This document shows positions 61,681 through 64,000 of a stretch of 64,000 nucleotides of DNA, piece by piece. A program made the translations under genes and the position numbers. Within the stretch, counting starts at the first letter, position 1, and every line of letters starts with the position of its first letter. The DNA comes from an uncultured Leptotrichia sp. (GTDB lineage: Bacteria; Fusobacteriota; Fusobacteriia; Fusobacteriales; Leptotrichiaceae), in contig CALEXX010000040.1 of the NCBI GenBank assembly GCA_937925095.1, positions 1 through 64,000 on the forward strand. Direction: 5' to 3'. The notes under the pieces were generated by a model. That model was not told the origin of the DNA and searched no databases. It saw nothing but the letters and a program-made list of their open reading frames with translations.

Positions 61681-62605
61681 TGTTGATTTTACCCTTGAAC
61701 CTGAAGACGACTATGATTTAGTGCATATAAATACAATTGGGCTTAAATCATGGAGAGTTTTAAAAGAGGCAAAGAAAAAGGGTAAACCTGTTATTTATCA
61801 TACCCATACGACATATGAGGATTTTAAGGGAAGTGTAAAGTTTAGCAACCAGTTAGCACCATTAATAAAATTCTGGGCTAAAAAACTTTATAACAGTGCT
61901 GATTACCTTATATCTCCTACAGAGTACACTAAAAATCTTATAAAGGAAAAATATTTGACATCTCCGAAAGAAATAAGGGTTATTTCAAATGGAGTAAATA
62001 CTCAGAATTTTTCCAAGAGGGAAGAACTTGAAAAGAGATTCAGGGAAGAATATAAAATCGATAAACCATTTATAATAACGGCAGGTTTGCCATTTGAAAG
62101 AAAAGGTATTATGGATTTTGTAAAAATAGTGGAGAAATGTAAAGACTATCAGTTTTTCTGGTTTGGTTCATCCAGCATAAAACCTATGCTCCCTAAAAAA
62201 ATACAGAATATAATTGAAAATCCCCCTAAAAATCTTATTTTTCCAGGATATGTTGAAAAGGAAATACTGATAGGGGCATTTAGCGGAGCAAAAGCTTTTC
62301 TTTTTATGACTTATGAAGAAAATGAAGGAATTGTAGTACTTGAAGCACTTTCATCGAAACTGCCTGTTGTTGTGAGGGACATTCCTGTGTATGAAAACTG
62401 GCTGGAGGATGGAAAAAACTGCTTCAAGGCAAGAAATAATGAAGAGTTTTATGAAAAAATAGTAAATATTACAGAAAATAAAATTGAAAATTTAAATGAA
62501 ATAGTAGAAAATGCCTATAAATTAGCTGAAGAAAGAGATCTTAAAAATATAGGGAAAAAATACAGGGATTACTATGAATATATATTAAATAATGCAAAAA
62601 AATAG
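61583..62605 (+). CDS. Glycosyltransferase, probable second glycolipid glycosyltransferase
   Basis: 340 aa from ATG 61583, 10 nt after GAGGAG; ATG 61574 is too close to that site. GT-B fold: MKVLLFSEGKNTFSRSGVGQ at the start, DYDLVHINTIGLKSW near 45, YHTHTTYEDFKGSVK, VISNGVNTQNF near 137, and E-x7-E in YEENEGIVVLEALSSKLPVV near 252. Similar to processive diglucosyldiacylglycerol-type enzymes that follow the first enzyme. Overlaps it by 98 bp in another frame, so the two are likely coupled. Confidence 0.85.
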   Translation: MKVLLFSEGKNTFSRSGVGQALNHQVEALGVNNVDFTLEPEDDYDLVHINTIGLKSWRVLKEAKKKGKPVIYHTHTTYEDFKGSVKFSNQLAPLIKFWAKKLYNSADYLISPTEYTKNLIKEKYLTSPKEIRVISNGVNTQNFSKREELEKRFREEYKIDKPFIITAGLPFERKGIMDFVKIVEKCKDYQFFWFGSSSIKPMLPKKIQNIIENPPKNLIFPGYVEKEILIGAFSGAKAFLFMTYEENEGIVVLEALSSKLPVVVRDIPVYENWLEDGKNCFKARNNEEFYEKIVNITENKIENLNEIVENAYKLAEERDLKNIGKKYRDYYEYILNNAKK

Positions 62606-62612
62606 AATTAGG

Positions 62613-62658
62613 GACATGAACCATAAAATTTAGAAATTTAAGGTCATGTCTTTTTTTT
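62613..62658 (+). terminator. Rho-independent terminator after the glycosyltransferase pair
   Basis: GACATGA pairs with TCATGTC, extended by CC/GG across a bulge, followed by TTTTTTTT. Confidence 0.82.
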
Positions 62659-62894
62659 CTGGAAAAATTGCATAAATTGAAAAATTATCTAATGAGTTTA
62701 TGGAAATATTTTAATTATTAGAACAAAAATAAAGATATAAAAGCATATGGATTTATCAACTAGTAATTCTATTAATTTTTTAAGACTATAATTTATAAAC
62801 ATAATTTCTGGAAAAATATTATTTATACTCTTAATAAAAACATTTGTTTTGATAAATATAAAGAATGTTTTATAGTGTTGATTATGTAATTTAA
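62659..62894. other. AT-rich intergenic region, nothing recognised
   Basis: About 235 bp with no ORF, RNA gene or clear repeat. The DNA downstream begins as the remnant described next. Confidence 0.4.
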
Positions 62895-63871
62895 ATATCG
62901 AAAAATCAGATTATAAACAGTAAAGGTAGTATAATTGCTTTTCATAGTATTAGAAAAGAACTTTTTAACTTAAAAACAAAAGAAGATGTATATAAAAAAA
63001 TATTATCTTATTTAGTCCAAATAGTAGATTATGAAAATGGAAGTGTTTTTTAAAAAAAGATGACAATTTACTGCAAATAGATAAAAAAGGAAATGGCAAA
63101 CTGGATAGAAACTTTTTTCCGGTAACTGACGGAACAACCCAGGAATCGCTTTATTATGGAGATGTCCTAAAATATAATGCGGTTACTAAAAAGGAATCAA
63201 AGGATTATATGCTGAGTCTTTTAAATCCTGTTAGAAAAGAAGGGAAACCTGTATTTGTAATTAATTATGCAAAGGGAAATGAAAAAAAGGATTTTCTACT
63301 TAAGGAAGATGCTAAAACAGGATTTGTAAGTGAACTTCTTCCAGAATTTGAAGCAAGGGCAATATATAATCCTATACAGGGATTTAATTCAGAAAATATA
63401 ACAAATTTAAAGCAGGTAAAAAATTACCTTCTTTTACTGAATCCTGAAAAATTCAGTGATATAAATCAATATTTTGAATATTTAAAAAATACAGATTTTG
63501 ATTTGCTGCTTATAGAGCCTTCACATAATGGTGTTTTTCTTACGAAAAGTCAGGTTGAACAGCTGAAAAGCAAGAAAAATGGTGGGAAAAGAATTGTAAT
63601 TTCTTACTTGAGCATAGGAGAAGCTGAAGATTACAGAGGTTACTGGAAAAAAGAATGGAGTAAAAAATGGCCAAAATGGATAGTTAAGGAAAATCCTGAC
63701 TGGAAAGGCAACTATATTGTAAAATACTGGAACAGTGAATGGAAAAATGTAATAAAGGAATACAGGGAAAAACTCGAATCAATAGGTGTCGATGGATATT
63801 TACTTGATACAGTGGATTCTTATTATTATTTTCAGGAAAAAATGGAAAATAGGAATAAAATTCCGGATTAA
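62895..63871 (+). pseudogene. Decayed GH114/TM1410-type secreted glycosidase-like gene
   Basis: The 3-prime part (from about 63209) encodes a TIM-barrel of the endo-alpha-1,4-polygalactosaminidase/TM1410 type: DFDLLLIEPSHNGVF, KRIVISYLSIGEAEDY, WPKWIVKENPDWKGN and GVDGYLLDTVDSYYYF. The matching frame is open back to 63035. Upstream coding (SIIAFHSIRKELFNLKTKED, YLVQIVDYENGSVF) lies one frame away and stops at 63051 in the run T6A7 (63046-63058). A -1 slip there would join YENGSVF to LKKDDNLLQIDKKGNG. No start codon or signal peptide is present, and the barrel ends early, so a pseudogene is most likely. Confidence 0.7.
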
Positions 63872-63949
63872 TTCAGAAAATATTAAAATTAACTTTTCAT
63901 AAAATCGAAGTTATCTAAAAATAAAAAATATAAATAAAGATATGTGTAG

Positions 63950-63997
63950 ACTATATTTCTTCAACTATTAAAATTTCATATAAATTAGAAATATAGT
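63950..63997. repeat. Perfect inverted repeat at the window edge
   Basis: ACTATATTTCT and AGAAATATAGT (11 bp, perfect) enclose 26 nt and are followed by TTT at the edge. The right arm shares AATATAGTTTT with the elements around lspA. It could be a terminator or the edge of another repeat copy. Confidence 0.4.
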
Positions 63998-64000
63998 TTT

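Overview
This window comes from a very AT-rich, anaerobic, diderm bacterium. The best fit is Fusobacteriota, family Leptotrichiaceae (a Leptotrichia-like genome). The reasons are strongly A/T-biased third codon positions, frequent TTG starts behind GGAGG sites, a pyruvate:ferredoxin oxidoreductase, an OmpA-family outer membrane protein, a passenger-like secreted protein built on VYGG repeats, and alpha2beta2 GlyQ/GlyS. This assignment rests on reading protein similarity by eye, not on a search.

Layout. 0-3.2 kb: the start of a resolvase-type serine recombinase lacking its catalytic serine, metF, a secreted passenger-like protein and a DUF3298-like secreted protein. 3.5-13.8 kb: nifJ/por, two tandem CPBP membrane proteases, a Nudix hydrolase fused to a YqfO/NIF3-insert-like domain, a secreted protein of unknown function, recG and an EamA exporter. 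13.8-17.4 kb, minus strand: a tightly coupled three-gene operon with a GHKL ATPase, an unknown protein and a DUF6339-like protein, a candidate defence system. 17.6-30 kb: tex, lactate permease, ileS, lspA, glyQ and glyS. lspA is bracketed by two copies of a short inverted-repeat element. glyQ and glyS are split by an AAA-ATPase plus putative nuclease pair.

30-41 kb: an ompA-like gene, then the end of the classical spc/alpha ribosomal cluster. adk-map is separated from infA-rpmJ-rpsM-rpsK-rpsD-rpoA-rplQ by five metabolic or unknown genes, including galE, an S51 peptidase, an aldolase and a HAD phosphatase. 41-47 kb: brnQ, aphA, then an accessory patch of small secreted and membrane proteins, truncated paralogues and decayed fragments, and a C_GCAxxG_C_C protein. 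47.6-60.3 kb: a dense run of housekeeping genes (DUF445, ruvB, rsmE, mtaB, rsfS, pbp2, rnj, yhbY, PAP2-like, tlyA, ctpA, rsmI, rbgA) that joins recombination, rRNA/tRNA modification, ribosome assembly, RNA decay and cell-wall elongation. 60.4-64 kb: two overlapping glycolipid glycosyltransferases and a decayed GH114-type gene.

The most interesting items are two unlinked candidate defence modules. One is the GHKL/unknown/DUF6339 operon, whose lead gene has its Shine-Dalgarno separated from the start codon by a perfect hairpin. The other is the AAA-ATPase/PD-(D/E)XK-like pair inserted between glyQ and glyS. It is flanked by near-duplicate glyS initiation regions, and its ATPase lacks a normal start codon. 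Several other genes lack ordinary starts or are broken, so accessory DNA here appears to be turning over.
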